Shown: positions 16,718 to 26,723, counted from the first letter of the stretch. The stretch: 64,000 nt of DNA from UBA3839 sp963627995 (GCA_963627995.1 CAVGCV010000004.1:124001-188000), one strand, 5' to 3'. Numbers and translations are program-made. The notes: generated by a model not told the origin, from the letters alone.

Positions 16718-18772
16718 ATGACAGCGATGAAAAAGGTAATGTTGCTCATTGCAGTGGCAATGATGGGAGTGTGTGCTTCTGCAAGCGTGGCGCCACGCTT
16801 GCAGGCAGCCGGAGTACAGGGTGACAGCACGGAAACATACAAGCGGCTGACGGGCATCCCGAAGCCTCCTGTGGCGGGGACGACCGTCGACTTCGTCTAC
16901 CATCCGCAGGGCGGCCCGCTCGACGGCATGAAGAACCTTGTGGCGCTGGTGTACATGTACAACAGCTACAAGTGGGAGCTGGGCGACGCCGCACTCATGG
17001 AGGACGGCGACGTGTGGCGCGGAACATTCCGGATTCCGGCCGACTGCGCCTTCATGGCGATACAGTTCCAAAGCACGTGGGACCAGTTCGCGCCGGAGCG
17101 CGACAACAACGACAACCAAGGCTACCTCTATGTCGTGAGCGACGGCAAGGGACAGCCGTTGCCGGGCGGCAACCTCGCGTGGGGACTGATGCGCCGCCCG
17201 TCGGTCGGGCTGGGTGTTGCCGGCTACTTCGGCGAGGGATACAAGGAGATTGACCGGGATGCGCTTTATTTCTGGTACCAAAAGGAGTTGCAGCAGAACC
17301 AGGACAAGGCCGGCCAGTTCTTCGCGACCATGATGAGCATCGTCCGGGCGCAAACTGGCGAGCGCTTTCCCGAAGCTGCGCAGATGTTCATCGACATCTT
17401 CTCCAAGCAGGGAAAGCCGACGGAGAGCAACTATGCGACGATGGAGGGCATCTACCGCCGCGACATCAAGGACGAGGCCAAGGCTGACAGCATCCACCGC
17501 CTGATTCTCAAGAACTACCCGGACGGTTGGACGGTGCGTCGCGAGGCTTTCGACGCCATCTATAAGCAGGGCGCGAAGAACTTTCACAAGAACTCCGTCG
17601 ATTTCCTGAAGAAATACCCGCAGAGCGAGTCTTCCAAGATTGACGGCTACCAGCCGTTCGTCTATTACAATTGCGCCCGTGCCTTTGCGACGGACTATTT
17701 CACCGGCAAGTTCGACCAGAAGGAACTTTTCGGCCTGCTTCCTGAGATGGACTTCAAGACCTTGGCCGAGATTTACCGAAACACGGTCGGGCCGTTCCAC
17801 GCGAAGAAAGCGGTGAGCGACGACTTGAACTATCCGGCGGGAAAGGCCCTGATTGAGGAAATGCTGAAGAAAGTGGAGGACAAGTCCTATTGCGAGGGCG
17901 TGTATATGTCGCCGTCGCAGTCCGACTTCTTGGCACGCAAACTCCTCGACGAGCACCTTGGAAACTATGCCGACATCCTCCTTTGCAGAAGCCGGCCGGA
18001 GGAGGCTCTCAAGAGCATTGGCATGATTACGGACACGCGCCGCTACCAAACGCCGGAAGTGAACGAGACGCATGTCAAGGCCCTGTTGCAGGCGAAACAA
18101 GGCGACAAGGTGGAGGCCGTGATGAAAGCCGCCTTCAGGGAAAACGCCGTGACGCCGGCGATGATGGAGATGCTCAAGCAGGACTATGTGGCGAAGAGGG
18201 GTGGCGAAGAGGGATTCGACAGCTACCTCGCGTCGATGAAGCCGGAGGACGAGGTCGCAGCGCTCAAGGAGGAGATTCGCAAGGCCCTCATCGACGCTCC
18301 CTACACGCCGTTCTCGCTCAAGAGCATGGACGGGACGGTCGTCAATTCCGCCGACTGGGGCGGCAAGGTGGTCGTGCTGGACTTCTGGGCTTCGTGGTGC
18401 TACCCCTGCAAGAACTCTTTCCCCGGAATGCAGATGGCCGTTGACCGCTTCAAGGACGACCCGGACGTGCTGTTCTTCTTCATCGACACGATGGAGCAAG
18501 GCGACGGCTACGAGCAGAAGGCCCGGGACTACATGGAGCAGAAGGGCTTCACGTTCAACGTCCTGTTCGACGCCAAGGCCGATGAGGCCAAGGCGGGGAA
18601 CAATCATGTCGTGTTCTCGCAGATGAACAGCATCAACAAGTCTATGGCCATCCCCCGCAAAATGATTCTCAAGGACGGCAAGGTCCGCTACACGGCTGAG
18701 GGCTATGCCGGCAGTCCCAGCAAGCTGGCCGACGAGGTGGCCTATGCCGTTGAGATGCTGAAGAATGAATAG
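16718..18772 (+). CDS. Large TlpA-like thioredoxin-domain protein
   Basis: Encodes 684 residues with a signal peptide (~1-32). Residues ~45-140 look like a beta-sandwich domain (VDFVYHPQGGPLDG ... WRGTFRIP). Residues ~180-520 are mostly helical and could be TPR-like. Residues ~535-680 are a TlpA/thioredoxin domain with the redox motif WCYPC (Cys561, Cys564) after VVVLDFWAS. The family reduces or exchanges disulfides in the periplasm; the large N-terminal part is probably substrate-specific. GC is somewhat lower than in SusC/SusD. The last codons overlap the start of the next gene (ATG at 18765), indicating coupling with the S41-thioredoxin fusion. ATGs at 16718 and 16727 are both possible. 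Confidence 0.82.
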   Translation: MTAMKKVMLLIAVAMMGVCASASVAPRLQAAGVQGDSTETYKRLTGIPKPPVAGTTVDFVYHPQGGPLDGMKNLVALVYMYNSYKWELGDAALMEDGDVWRGTFRIPADCAFMAIQFQSTWDQFAPERDNNDNQGYLYVVSDGKGQPLPGGNLAWGLMRRPSVGLGVAGYFGEGYKEIDRDALYFWYQKELQQNQDKAGQFFATMMSIVRAQTGERFPEAAQMFIDIFSKQGKPTESNYATMEGIYRRDIKDEAKADSIHRLILKNYPDGWTVRREAFDAIYKQGAKNFHKNSVDFLKKYPQSESSKIDGYQPFVYYNCARAFATDYFTGKFDQKELFGLLPEMDFKTLAEIYRNTVGPFHAKKAVSDDLNYPAGKALIEEMLKKVEDKSYCEGVYMSPSQSDFLARKLLDEHLGNYADILLCRSRPEEALKSIGMITDTRRYQTPEVNETHVKALLQAKQGDKVEAVMKAAFRENAVTPAMMEMLKQDYVAKRGGEEGFDSYLASMKPEDEVAALKEEIRKALIDAPYTPFSLKSMDGTVVNSADWGGKVVVLDFWASWCYPCKNSFPGMQMAVDRFKDDPDVLFFFIDTMEQGDGYEQKARDYMEQKGFTFNVLFDAKADEAKAGNNHVVFSQMNSINKSMAIPRKMILKDGKVRYTAEGYAGSPSKLADEVAYAVEMLKNE

Positions 18773-21029
18773 CGCTTTTTCCAAACGTCTCAATATGTGT
18801 GAAAGATTGAATCTGTCGCGGCTCTTTCTCCGACTCGTGCTGGTGGCTCTGCTCTTTGTGGGCAGAGCGGCTTCCGTTGCGCAGAACCAGCCCGAGGAAA
18901 AGCTCTCGATGACGTTCTACGCCCTGCGAAACATGTATGTGGACAGCGTGAAGATTGGTCCGCTCGTCGAGCAGCAGATGACGATTCTCATGCAGTGTCT
19001 CGACCCCCACAGCGAGTACCTGACGCCCGAGCAGGCGCGGGCGAACGAGGACATGCTGCTTGGGGAGAATGTCGGAAAGGACGGAGAGCCTCGCCGCTTG
19101 GCCTTCTCCGTCACGGGCCGGCCCGTGGGAGGGGAAAAATCCGTCGGCGATGTACGGATGCTTGACAGGACGACGGGCTATATGGCGGTCTCGGTCTTTG
19201 TGCAGAGCACCATCGACGAATTCCATGAGGCCGTTAAAGAACTGAGAGCAAAGGGCATGAAGAACCTCGTCCTGGACATTCGGAACAATCCCGGCGGATT
19301 CTTCGACACGGCACTCGAACTGGCCGATGAGTTTATTGCCGACGGCACGCTCGTCGCGGTCGAGGGCAGGCACCAGCCGCGCCAGGAGGTGAAGGCGCAG
19401 AAAGCAGGCATCATGGAACAGGGGAAGGTCGTGGTGCTTGCGGACGAAAGCACCATGTCGGCTTCCGAGATTTTTGCAGGAGCGATGCAGGACTGGGACC
19501 GCGCCGTCTTGATGGGACGGCGGACGTTCGGCAAGGGACTCATCCAGGAAACGCTGCCTTTCAACGATGGCAGTGCCATCCGCATCTCCGTCGCCCGCTA
19601 CTTCACGCCGAGCGGGCGCTCCATTCAAAAGCCCTATGCCGGGCGGCCGCGTGAGGAATATTTTAGCGAGGTACAGCGCCGCCCGGCGAATGGAAGCCTG
19701 CCCGAAGAGGCACGGTCGAAGACCTATCAGACCATGAAGAACCGCCGCACCGTCTATGGCGGCGGAGGCATCGCGCCCGACGTGTTCGTCCCCTCCGCAA
19801 CGCCCGACGACACACTGCTCCTGCGTGCGGTTGAGTTGCTGAACAACGAGAAGCAGTACAAGGCGATTCTCACCAAGGGAAACAGGGCCTTGTGGACGAG
19901 CTTTCAGCCCTCCATCGACAAAGCGCCGACGTGCCGGCTTGTGGGCATTCTGCCCGACGACTCCTACAGCGGGCGTCAGATGGTGCTCGAAAGACGCGAT
20001 GCGATAGACAGCGACCGCTGCGTGGTTCTTGACAGCTTGAAGATTGAGGGCCGACGCTTCTCCACGACGCTGCCGTGTGACGGCACCGACACCTTCCTGC
20101 ACCTGCGCCTGTCCGAAATCAAGGCGACGGACTGTCCCTCGGTGTTCGACACCGACTTCTTGCTCGCGCAAGGCAAGCTGACCATCCGCTACGACACGCT
20201 GGGCGTCACCGTCACGGGCAGTAAGGCCAACGACGACTACACGAGGATGGTTCTTCGCCCCGAACGGGAGCGGATGGCCGCCCAGCGCGCGCTCAACGCG
20301 CATTACAACCGGATTCAGGACGAACGCCCGCTGACGGAAGCGGAGAACGCCGAGCGTCAGCGCAAGCTGGACGATGTGAGCGCACGCTTCATGCAGACCT
20401 ACGCAGCCTATGTCAAGGCGAACATCCAGACTCCGTTCGCCAACTATCTGCTTTTTCGGTATCCGCTCGACCGCTATGCCGCAGCCGACACCGCCGAACT
20501 GGTCGCAAGGTGCGACCCGCAGCTGCTGCGGCGCTATCGCCAGCGCGAAGCCGCGCGCCTGCGGCGGCAGCAGGAGTTCCAGGCCTCGGCAAAGGCCATG
20601 AACCTCGGCGCGCACTATCGCGAGATTCATGCGCAGACCCCCGACGGCCAGGCGGTGAAACTCTCGGACCTCGTCGTCCCCGGTCATGTCACGCTGCTCG
20701 ACTTCTGGGCATCGTGGTGCGTGCCGTGCCAGCAGGAAATCCCCTTTCTCAAGGAACTCTACGCGAAGTTCCACGACCGTGGCTTCGACATTATCAGCAT
20801 CTCGCTCGACAGCAGCCAAAAGGCCTGGCTGAAGTCCCTGGACAAGAACGCCATGCCTTGGGCGCAGTTGTCCGACTTGAGGGGATGGAATGGCCCCGTC
20901 ACCCAGGATTACGGCATCCAGGCCATCCCCTTTGTCTATCTGCTCGACAGGAACGGCAACATCGTTCTGAAGAACCTGCACGCCCATCTGCTCGAGGCCG
21001 CCATCTCGGAACAGTTCGAGGACGAATAA
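18765..21029 (+). CDS. S41 (C-terminal processing) protease fused to DUF4369-like and thioredoxin domains
   Basis: Encodes 754 residues from ATG 18765, or 744 from ATG 18795. A hydrophobic signal or anchor (~20-38) is followed by an S41 protease core: LDPHSEYLTPEQA, TTGYMAVSVF, NLVLDIRNNPGGFFDTALELA, STMSASEIFAGAMQ and TFGKGLIQE. By alignment with E. coli Prc, the catalytic Ser is residue 232 and the Lys residue 257, 25 apart as in Prc. The usual PDZ domain between LDPHS and the core is missing. Residues ~386-480 resemble DUF4369 (CRLVGILPDDSYSGRQMVLE), and ~610-754 are a TlpA domain with WCVPC (Cys652, Cys655). Proteolysis and disulfide chemistry joined in one envelope protein inside a SusCD operon is unusual. 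Confidence 0.85.
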   Translation: MNSAFSKRLNMCERLNLSRLFLRLVLVALLFVGRAASVAQNQPEEKLSMTFYALRNMYVDSVKIGPLVEQQMTILMQCLDPHSEYLTPEQARANEDMLLGENVGKDGEPRRLAFSVTGRPVGGEKSVGDVRMLDRTTGYMAVSVFVQSTIDEFHEAVKELRAKGMKNLVLDIRNNPGGFFDTALELADEFIADGTLVAVEGRHQPRQEVKAQKAGIMEQGKVVVLADESTMSASEIFAGAMQDWDRAVLMGRRTFGKGLIQETLPFNDGSAIRISVARYFTPSGRSIQKPYAGRPREEYFSEVQRRPANGSLPEEARSKTYQTMKNRRTVYGGGGIAPDVFVPSATPDDTLLLRAVELLNNEKQYKAILTKGNRALWTSFQPSIDKAPTCRLVGILPDDSYSGRQMVLERRDAIDSDRCVVLDSLKIEGRRFSTTLPCDGTDTFLHLRLSEIKATDCPSVFDTDFLLAQGKLTIRYDTLGVTVTGSKANDDYTRMVLRPERERMAAQRALNAHYNRIQDERPLTEAENAERQRKLDDVSARFMQTYAAYVKANIQTPFANYLLFRYPLDRYAAADTAELVARCDPQLLRRYRQREAARLRRQQEFQASAKAMNLGAHYREIHAQTPDGQAVKLSDLVVPGHVTLLDFWASWCVPCQQEIPFLKELYAKFHDRGFDIISISLDSSQKAWLKSLDKNAMPWAQLSDLRGWNGPVTQDYGIQAIPFVYLLDRNGNIVLKNLHAHLLEAAISEQFEDE

Positions 21030-21089
21030 GTCCGACGGGCATGCCCTGCACTTCCTCATTCGATTAACCGCAAAAACACCAACAACACG

Positions 21090-24000
21090 ATGAAGAGACA
21101 CGTCTTGTCCCTGGCCGCGGCATTCCTGCTGGCCATGGGCGCATCCGCACAGCAACAAGAAACGGGAACAGCCTCTGCTGATGTTTTTGGCAACGCCAAG
21201 TGGATTGGGGCGGACGACCACAGGCTGCCGTTCTATGCCCACTATTTACCTGTGTTCCGCCTTTTGTGCGAGGTGAACATCGATAGCCGTTCGCCGCAGG
21301 GCGGAGCGGCCATTCTTTATGGGATGAACGACTGGCGGCTGATGGGCCGCTGGCGCAATGTCCTTGGCGTTGAGAACGGGCGGAACGAGGCGTATGTGAA
21401 AGTCCTGCTGCATGCCGACGGAACGCTCAACGTCTATCGGGCGGGCTACACTGCCACCGACCGCGCCGATGCGCCATTGCACACGTTCCGCGTTCCGGGC
21501 GAGGCGTTTGCAAAAGCCCAGGCAACAGGATGGCACCGTGTGGAGATTGCGGCCAACTTGGGACACACCGAGTTCCTTGTCGATGGGCAGCGGCTCGGTC
21601 GGGTGGGGCTGAACCCGATGGGCAATGGCGGCGACTACATCGCCTTTCCCGTTGTGGGCGACTTGGGCTTCACGGCGGAAAAGGGCTGCAAGGCGCGGTT
21701 CCGGAATGTGGAGGTGAGGAACTGGCGCGCACCGCACAATGCGGTGTGGCGCGGCGGCGACGTGGCGGTGGCTGACGGCGCGCTGCGCGTGGTCGATACG
21801 GACTTCCGCAGTGCCAACTGCGTCGGCCTGCCGCTGCTGAGGTCGCAGTTCGAATTGAACGACAAGCCCATCGCGCGTGCCGACCTCTATGTCTCGGCGC
21901 GTGGAGTCTACGACTTGTATTTGAACGGCCGGCGTGTGGCCGACGACTATTTTTGCCCGGGCGCCATGCAGTACGACAAGACGCAGCCCTACCGGCACTA
22001 CGACCTGACAGCCCTGCTTCGGCAGGGTCGGGACAACGTGCTCTCAGTGCAGCTGGGCGAGGGCTGGTGGATGGGCGGCCTGTCGTTCGTCGGCGACGGC
22101 TGGAACCAGTTCGGCGACCGCCCCTCGCTGCTGGCGCGCCTCGCGGTGACGTATGCCGACGGCACGACCACCGGGCTGGAGACGCATCCGCGCACGTTCC
22201 TTTGCTCCACCGACGGTCCCGTGCGCGCGGGCAGCTTCTTCCAAGGCGAGGTGTACGACGCCACGCGCCACGCCGTGATGGATGAGGCCATGGCTCCCTG
22301 CCGCGACGTGAGCGACGCGTGGCGCGAGCCCGTGGAAATCGCGACCGACGGCACGACGCACCCCGGTTTGTTCCGCGATGCCACGCCCGAACTGCGTGAG
22401 GACACGGTCGGAGCCGTGCGGGCGGTGCGCGTCCTCACGGCGCGGAGCGTGGCGGAGGTGCGTCCGGGCGTGTTCGTCTACGACATGGGGCAGAACATGG
22501 CCGGCGTCCCCGAAATCCATCTCCACGGCCTGCGTCCCGGCGCAGAACTGCACCTGCGCTTCGCCGAAGTCCTCTATCCCGACCTCCCGCAGTATGCGCG
22601 GCACAAGGGCGAGCTGATGCTGGAGAACATCCGCGCCGCCATGGCGCGCGACATCTACGTGGCCCGTGGCGGCGACGAGGTGCTCTCGCCGCGCTTCACC
22701 TACCATGGCTACCGCTATGTGGAAATCACAGGGCTCGACCGCGCCCTTCCCCTCGCCGACGTGAGGGGGCTGGTGCTGAGCTCGCTGGACACGCTCGCGG
22801 CCGACTTCACCTGCTCCAACGAGCGCGTCAATCGCTTGTGGCAGAACATCCAATGGAGCACGCTGGCCAACTTCCTCTCCATCCCCACCGACTGCCCCCA
22901 GCGCAACGAGCGCATGGGCTGGTGCGGCGACATTTCCGTCTATGCACGCACCGCCACCTACATGGCCGACGTGCGCGGCTTCCTCCACAACTACCTGCGC
23001 TGTATGCGCGACGTGCAGCTTCCCGACGGCCAGTTCCAGGACATCGCGCCCTTTGGCGGTGGCTTCGGCGGCCTCCTGTGGGGAAGTGCCGGCGTGACCG
23101 TGCCGTGGGAGCTCTACCAGCACTATGCCGACACGCTCGTGCTGCGCGACCACATCGCCGCCATGGAGAGGTATATGGACTTCGTCCGCGACAACTACTT
23201 CGACCCCGCCACGGGCATCCTCGTGCAGCGCCGCGCGTGGGGCGACCTCGGCGACTGGCTGGGACTGGAGGACGGCAAGAACGACCGCACGCTCCTCTTC
23301 GAATGCTACTACATCTACGACCTGGACATCATGGCGCGCGCGGAGCGCATCCTCGGGCGGCCCGACAAGGCCGCCGAGTACGAGCGGCGCGCGCAGGAGC
23401 GGCGCGATTTCTTCGTCCGCACCTACGTCGATGCCGCGACGGGCAAGACCATCGCCTCGGGCTACGACAAGGCGGAGCGCAAGGGGCAGGCGCTCGACCT
23501 GCAGACCACCTACGTGCTGCCGCTGGTGTTCGGCGTGGTGCAGGGCGAGCTGAAGGACAAGCTGGTGCGGAATCTCCTCGGCACGCTCGCCCGCGAGAAC
23601 GTCACCGACGACGGAACGCCCTGCCCGCCCTATTCGCTCATGACGGGATTCATCGGCACGGCATGGATATCCAAGGCGTTGTCCGACAACGGACAGACCT
23701 CGGCGGCCTACCGCCTGTTGCAGCAGACCGCCTACCCCTCGTGGCTCTATCCCGTGGAGCAGGGCGCGACGACCGTCTGGGAGCGGCTCAACTCCTACAC
23801 CAAGACCGACGGCTTTGGGCGCAACAACTCCATGAACTCGTTCAACCACTACAGCTTCGGGGCCGTGGGCGCGTGGATGATGGGCTACTGCCTCGGCATA
23901 CAGCGCGACGAGCGGCAGCCCGGATTCCGCCATTTCCTCCTGCGCCCCGAGGCCGACCCGACGGGCGGGATGACGTTCGCGCGCGGCCACTACGACTCGC

Positions 24001-24239
24001 CCCACGGGCGCATCGAGAGCGCGTGGCACGCGGCGGAGGGCGGCACGACCTACGAGTTCACCATTCCGCAGGGATGCACGGCCTCCCTCCGCTTGCCGGC
24101 CGCAAGCATGCGGCACGTCGCCGCCAACGGGCAGCGGCTGCGCCGCGCCGGTGGCGTGGGTGCGCCAGTGTTCGCGGACGGCCATGTCGAAATGGAGCTT
24201 CAGCCGGGACGCTACCGCTTCGATGTGCGCAAGCCCTGA
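21090..24239 (+). CDS. GH78 alpha-L-rhamnosidase
   Basis: Encodes 1049 residues with a signal peptide (1-20). An N-terminal jelly-roll (~35-215) precedes the GH78 accessory domain (YVSARGVYDLYLNGRRVADDYF, GEGWWMGGL) and concanavalin-like domain (VFVYDMGQNMAGVPEI). The (alpha/alpha)6 catalytic barrel follows, with IPTDCPQRNERMGWCGD near residue 600, GATTVWERLNSY and MNSFNHYSFGAVG, and a C-terminal beta domain. It removes terminal alpha-L-rhamnose. It starts 60 bp after the protease-thioredoxin gene, in the same direction, so it may be the last gene of the SusCD operon or have its own promoter (none was seen). With PL11 and GH2 it fits rhamnogalacturonan breakdown. Confidence 0.92.
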   Translation: MKRHVLSLAAAFLLAMGASAQQQETGTASADVFGNAKWIGADDHRLPFYAHYLPVFRLLCEVNIDSRSPQGGAAILYGMNDWRLMGRWRNVLGVENGRNEAYVKVLLHADGTLNVYRAGYTATDRADAPLHTFRVPGEAFAKAQATGWHRVEIAANLGHTEFLVDGQRLGRVGLNPMGNGGDYIAFPVVGDLGFTAEKGCKARFRNVEVRNWRAPHNAVWRGGDVAVADGALRVVDTDFRSANCVGLPLLRSQFELNDKPIARADLYVSARGVYDLYLNGRRVADDYFCPGAMQYDKTQPYRHYDLTALLRQGRDNVLSVQLGEGWWMGGLSFVGDGWNQFGDRPSLLARLAVTYADGTTTGLETHPRTFLCSTDGPVRAGSFFQGEVYDATRHAVMDEAMAPCRDVSDAWREPVEIATDGTTHPGLFRDATPELREDTVGAVRAVRVLTARSVAEVRPGVFVYDMGQNMAGVPEIHLHGLRPGAELHLRFAEVLYPDLPQYARHKGELMLENIRAAMARDIYVARGGDEVLSPRFTYHGYRYVEITGLDRALPLADVRGLVLSSLDTLAADFTCSNERVNRLWQNIQWSTLANFLSIPTDCPQRNERMGWCGDISVYARTATYMADVRGFLHNYLRCMRDVQLPDGQFQDIAPFGGGFGGLLWGSAGVTVPWELYQHYADTLVLRDHIAAMERYMDFVRDNYFDPATGILVQRRAWGDLGDWLGLEDGKNDRTLLFECYYIYDLDIMARAERILGRPDKAAEYERRAQERRDFFVRTYVDAATGKTIASGYDKAERKGQALDLQTTYVLPLVFGVVQGELKDKLVRNLLGTLARENVTDDGTPCPPYSLMTGFIGTAWISKALSDNGQTSAAYRLLQQTAYPSWLYPVEQGATTVWERLNSYTKTDGFGRNNSMNSFNHYSFGAVGAWMMGYCLGIQRDERQPGFRHFLLRPEADPTGGMTFARGHYDSPHGRIESAWHAAEGGTTYEFTIPQGCTASLRLPAASMRHVAANGQRLRRAGGVGAPVFADGHVEMELQPGRYRFDVRKP

Positions 24240-24278
24240 CCCTCCTCCGGCATCCGGGACAAACAAGACTTCTTCCGC

Positions 24279-25613
24279 ATGATTGACACGAGTGCCCTGC
24301 AGGGCAAGAAAGCCGCCTACTTCACACTGGGCTGCAAGCTCAACTTCGCCGAGACCTCGGCCGTCGGGCGGCAGCTCCAGGCCTACGGCGTGGCGACGGC
24401 CGGGAAGGGCGAGGCTGCCGACATCTGCGTGGTGAACACGTGCAGCGTCACCGAGGTGGCCGACCACAAGTGCCGGCAGGCCATCCACCGCATGGTGAAG
24501 CAGCATCCCGGCGCGTTTGTCGTCGTCACCGGGTGCTACGCCCAGCTCCAGCCCCAGCTGCTGGCCGGCATCGACGGCGTGGACCTCGTGCTCGGCTCGG
24601 AGCAGAAGCAGCAAATCGTGCCCCGCCTCGTGCAGGCGTTCTGCCAGCACGAGGCCGACACGGCGGCGCCCCCCGCCAGCGGCGCCGCGGCCCGTCCGCC
24701 GTTCTTCCCGTCGTGCTCGCACGGCGACCGCACGCGCTACTTCCTGAAGGTGCAGGACGGCTGCAACTACTTCTGCACCTACTGCACCATCCCGCTCGCA
24801 CGCGGCCGCAGCCGCAACGGCTCCATCGCCTCGCTGGTGGAGCAGGCGGAGCAGGTCGCCGCCGAGGGCGGAAAGGAAATCGTCATCACGGGCGTGAACA
24901 TCGGGGACTTCGGGCGCACCACCGGCGAGACGTTCTACGACCTCGTCCGCGCGCTCGACCGCGTGAAGGGCATCGGGCGCTACCGCATCTCCTCCATCGA
25001 GCCGAACCTGCTGACCGACGAAATCATCGACTTCGCGGCGCGCTCGCGCGCCTTCATGCCGCACTTCCACATCCCCCTCCAGAGCGGGAGCGACGACGTG
25101 CTGCGCCTCATGCGCCGCCGCTACGACACGTCGCTGTTCCGCCGCAAGGTGGAGCGCATCGTCGAGCGGCTGCCGCACGCCTTCATCGGCGTCGACGTCA
25201 TTGTCGGCACGCGCGGCGAGCGTCCCGAGTTTTTCGAGGACGCCTGCCGCTTCGTCGAAAGCCTGCCCGTCGCCCAGCTCCACGTGTTCAGCTACAGCGA
25301 GCGCCCCGGCACGAAGGCGCTCGAAATCCCCTATGTGGTGGACGCCGCCACGAAGCACGAGCGCAGCCAGCGCCTGCTCGCGCTGTCGGAGCGGAAGACG
25401 CGCGCGTTCTACGAGGCCTTCGTCGGCACCGTGCGCCCCGTGCTGCTCGAGCACGCGCCCGCAGGCCGCCCGATGCACGGGTTCACGGACAACTACATCC
25501 GCGTGGAGGTGCCCAACACGCCGGAGCTCGACAACACCGTCGTCCCCGTCCGCCTCGGCGCGCCCAACCGCGCCGGCGACGCGCTCGCGGGCGAAATCCT
25601 GACCGGCTGCTGA
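24279..25613 (+). CDS. mtaB: tRNA t6A37 methylthiotransferase MtaB
   Basis: Encodes 444 residues of the MiaB/YqeV family. It converts N6-threonylcarbamoyladenosine at tRNA position 37 to its 2-methylthio form. The N-terminal cluster cysteines are in TLGCKLNFAE, VVNTCSV and VVTGCYAQ. The radical SAM motif is QDGCNYFCTYCTIPLARG near residue 160. PLQSGSDDVLRLMRRRYD and a C-terminal TRAM-like segment are also present. Residues ~125-150 hold an Ala/Pro-rich insertion before the radical SAM domain. It starts 39 bp after the rhamnosidase. The subfamily is assigned as MtaB rather than MiaB or RimO from the NFAE and ISSIEP motifs. Confidence 0.93.
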   Translation: MIDTSALQGKKAAYFTLGCKLNFAETSAVGRQLQAYGVATAGKGEAADICVVNTCSVTEVADHKCRQAIHRMVKQHPGAFVVVTGCYAQLQPQLLAGIDGVDLVLGSEQKQQIVPRLVQAFCQHEADTAAPPASGAAARPPFFPSCSHGDRTRYFLKVQDGCNYFCTYCTIPLARGRSRNGSIASLVEQAEQVAAEGGKEIVITGVNIGDFGRTTGETFYDLVRALDRVKGIGRYRISSIEPNLLTDEIIDFAARSRAFMPHFHIPLQSGSDDVLRLMRRRYDTSLFRRKVERIVERLPHAFIGVDVIVGTRGERPEFFEDACRFVESLPVAQLHVFSYSERPGTKALEIPYVVDAATKHERSQRLLALSERKTRAFYEAFVGTVRPVLLEHAPAGRPMHGFTDNYIRVEVPNTPELDNTVVPVRLGAPNRAGDALAGEILTGC

Positions 25614-25660
25614 CGATTTCTCTCTTCATGCACGAGGCCACCGCCTCGGCGCGCGGCCGC

Positions 25661-26620
25661 CTACGAAACCTTTCCTTTTTCCCTCCGCCCGGTCTGGCGG
25701 ACAAAGATGTTGGCGAGGATGGCGCCCGACACGTTGTGCCATACGCTGAACACCGCGCCGGGGATGGTCGCCAGCGGATACTGCGCGAAGTGCACCGTGG
25801 CGAGCGACGTCGCAAGCCCCGAGTTCTGCATGCCCACTTCTATGGACACGGCGCGGCACTTGGTGGTGTCCATCTTCATCAGCTTCCCTGCCGCATAGCC
25901 CAGCGCGTAGCCGAGCACGTTGTGGAGCATGACGACGGCCAGGATGAGCATCCCGCAGCCGGTGAGCTTGGCGGCGTTGGCGCTGACAACGGCCCCGACG
26001 ATGGCGACGATGGCAAGCGTCGACACCAGGGGCAGGACATCGGCAGCCCGCTCCGCGAGCCTCGAGAAGTAGTGGTTGACGAGCAGCCCCAGCACGATGG
26101 GCACAATCACCACCTGTACGATGGACAGGCACATGGCGAGGATGTCGACGTCGACCGTCTCCCCCGCATAGAGGTAGGTCAGCAGCGGCGTCATGACCGG
26201 GGCGAGGATGGTCGATACGGCCGTCATGCCCACCGACAGCGGGACGTCGCCCCTCGACAGGAAGGTGATGACGTTGGACGACGTGCCGCCGGGGCACGTG
26301 CCCACCAGGACGACGCCCACCGCCAGCTCGGCCGGCAGCCTGAAGCACAGGGCGAGCAGGTAGGCCAGCGCCGGCATGATGGCGAACTGCGCGACGGTGC
26401 CGATCGCCACGTCCTTCGGGCGGCTGAACACCACGCGGAAGTCGTGCGGCTTCAGCGTCAGCCCCATGCCGAACATGACGACGCCCAGCAGGGTGTTGAT
26501 GTAGCTCGTCTTGATGAAGCCGACGGCGCCGGGTGCCAGCAGGGCCAGCAGCGCCATGGCGATGACGGCGAGGGCCATGTGCTTGCTGAAGAATCGGGAG
26601 AGTTTTCTCAGAAAATCCAT
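25661..26620 (-). CDS. Bile acid:sodium symporter (BASS) family transporter
   Basis: Encodes 319 residues with nine or ten hydrophobic helices and the BASS signatures MGLTLKPHDF, GTCPGGTSSNVITFLSRGD, and IEVGMQNSGLATSLA with Gln/Asn in the broken helix. The family imports organic anions with sodium; members outside the gut bile-acid context often carry pantoate or keto-acids, so the substrate is not assigned. Start at 26620 (MDFLRKLSRFFSKHM) chosen because the upstream in-frame extension is Pro/His-rich and non-homologous. It converges on mtaB with a 47-bp gap. Confidence 0.88.
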   Translation of the reverse strand: MDFLRKLSRFFSKHMALAVIAMALLALLAPGAVGFIKTSYINTLLGVVMFGMGLTLKPHDFRVVFSRPKDVAIGTVAQFAIMPALAYLLALCFRLPAELAVGVVLVGTCPGGTSSNVITFLSRGDVPLSVGMTAVSTILAPVMTPLLTYLYAGETVDVDILAMCLSIVQVVIVPIVLGLLVNHYFSRLAERAADVLPLVSTLAIVAIVGAVVSANAAKLTGCGMLILAVVMLHNVLGYALGYAAGKLMKMDTTKCRAVSIEVGMQNSGLATSLATVHFAQYPLATIPGAVFSVWHNVSGAILANIFVRQTGRREKGKVS

Positions 26621-26723
26621 TGTCACAAGAATGAACGGTTGCTGATGGGGCGCGGGCGCTTCATGCCGCTGCGGCCACCCGCCGTAGGGGAAGGGCACCG
26701 GTGCGAGGAGCGGGACATGCGGA

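Noticed and set aside
10924..24239. The first SusCD region as an ordinary pectin utilisation locus
   Set aside because: Only the last gene (GH78) is a carbohydrate enzyme; the genes next to SusD are peptidase- or thioredoxin-like, and the lyase genes lie about 26 kb away.
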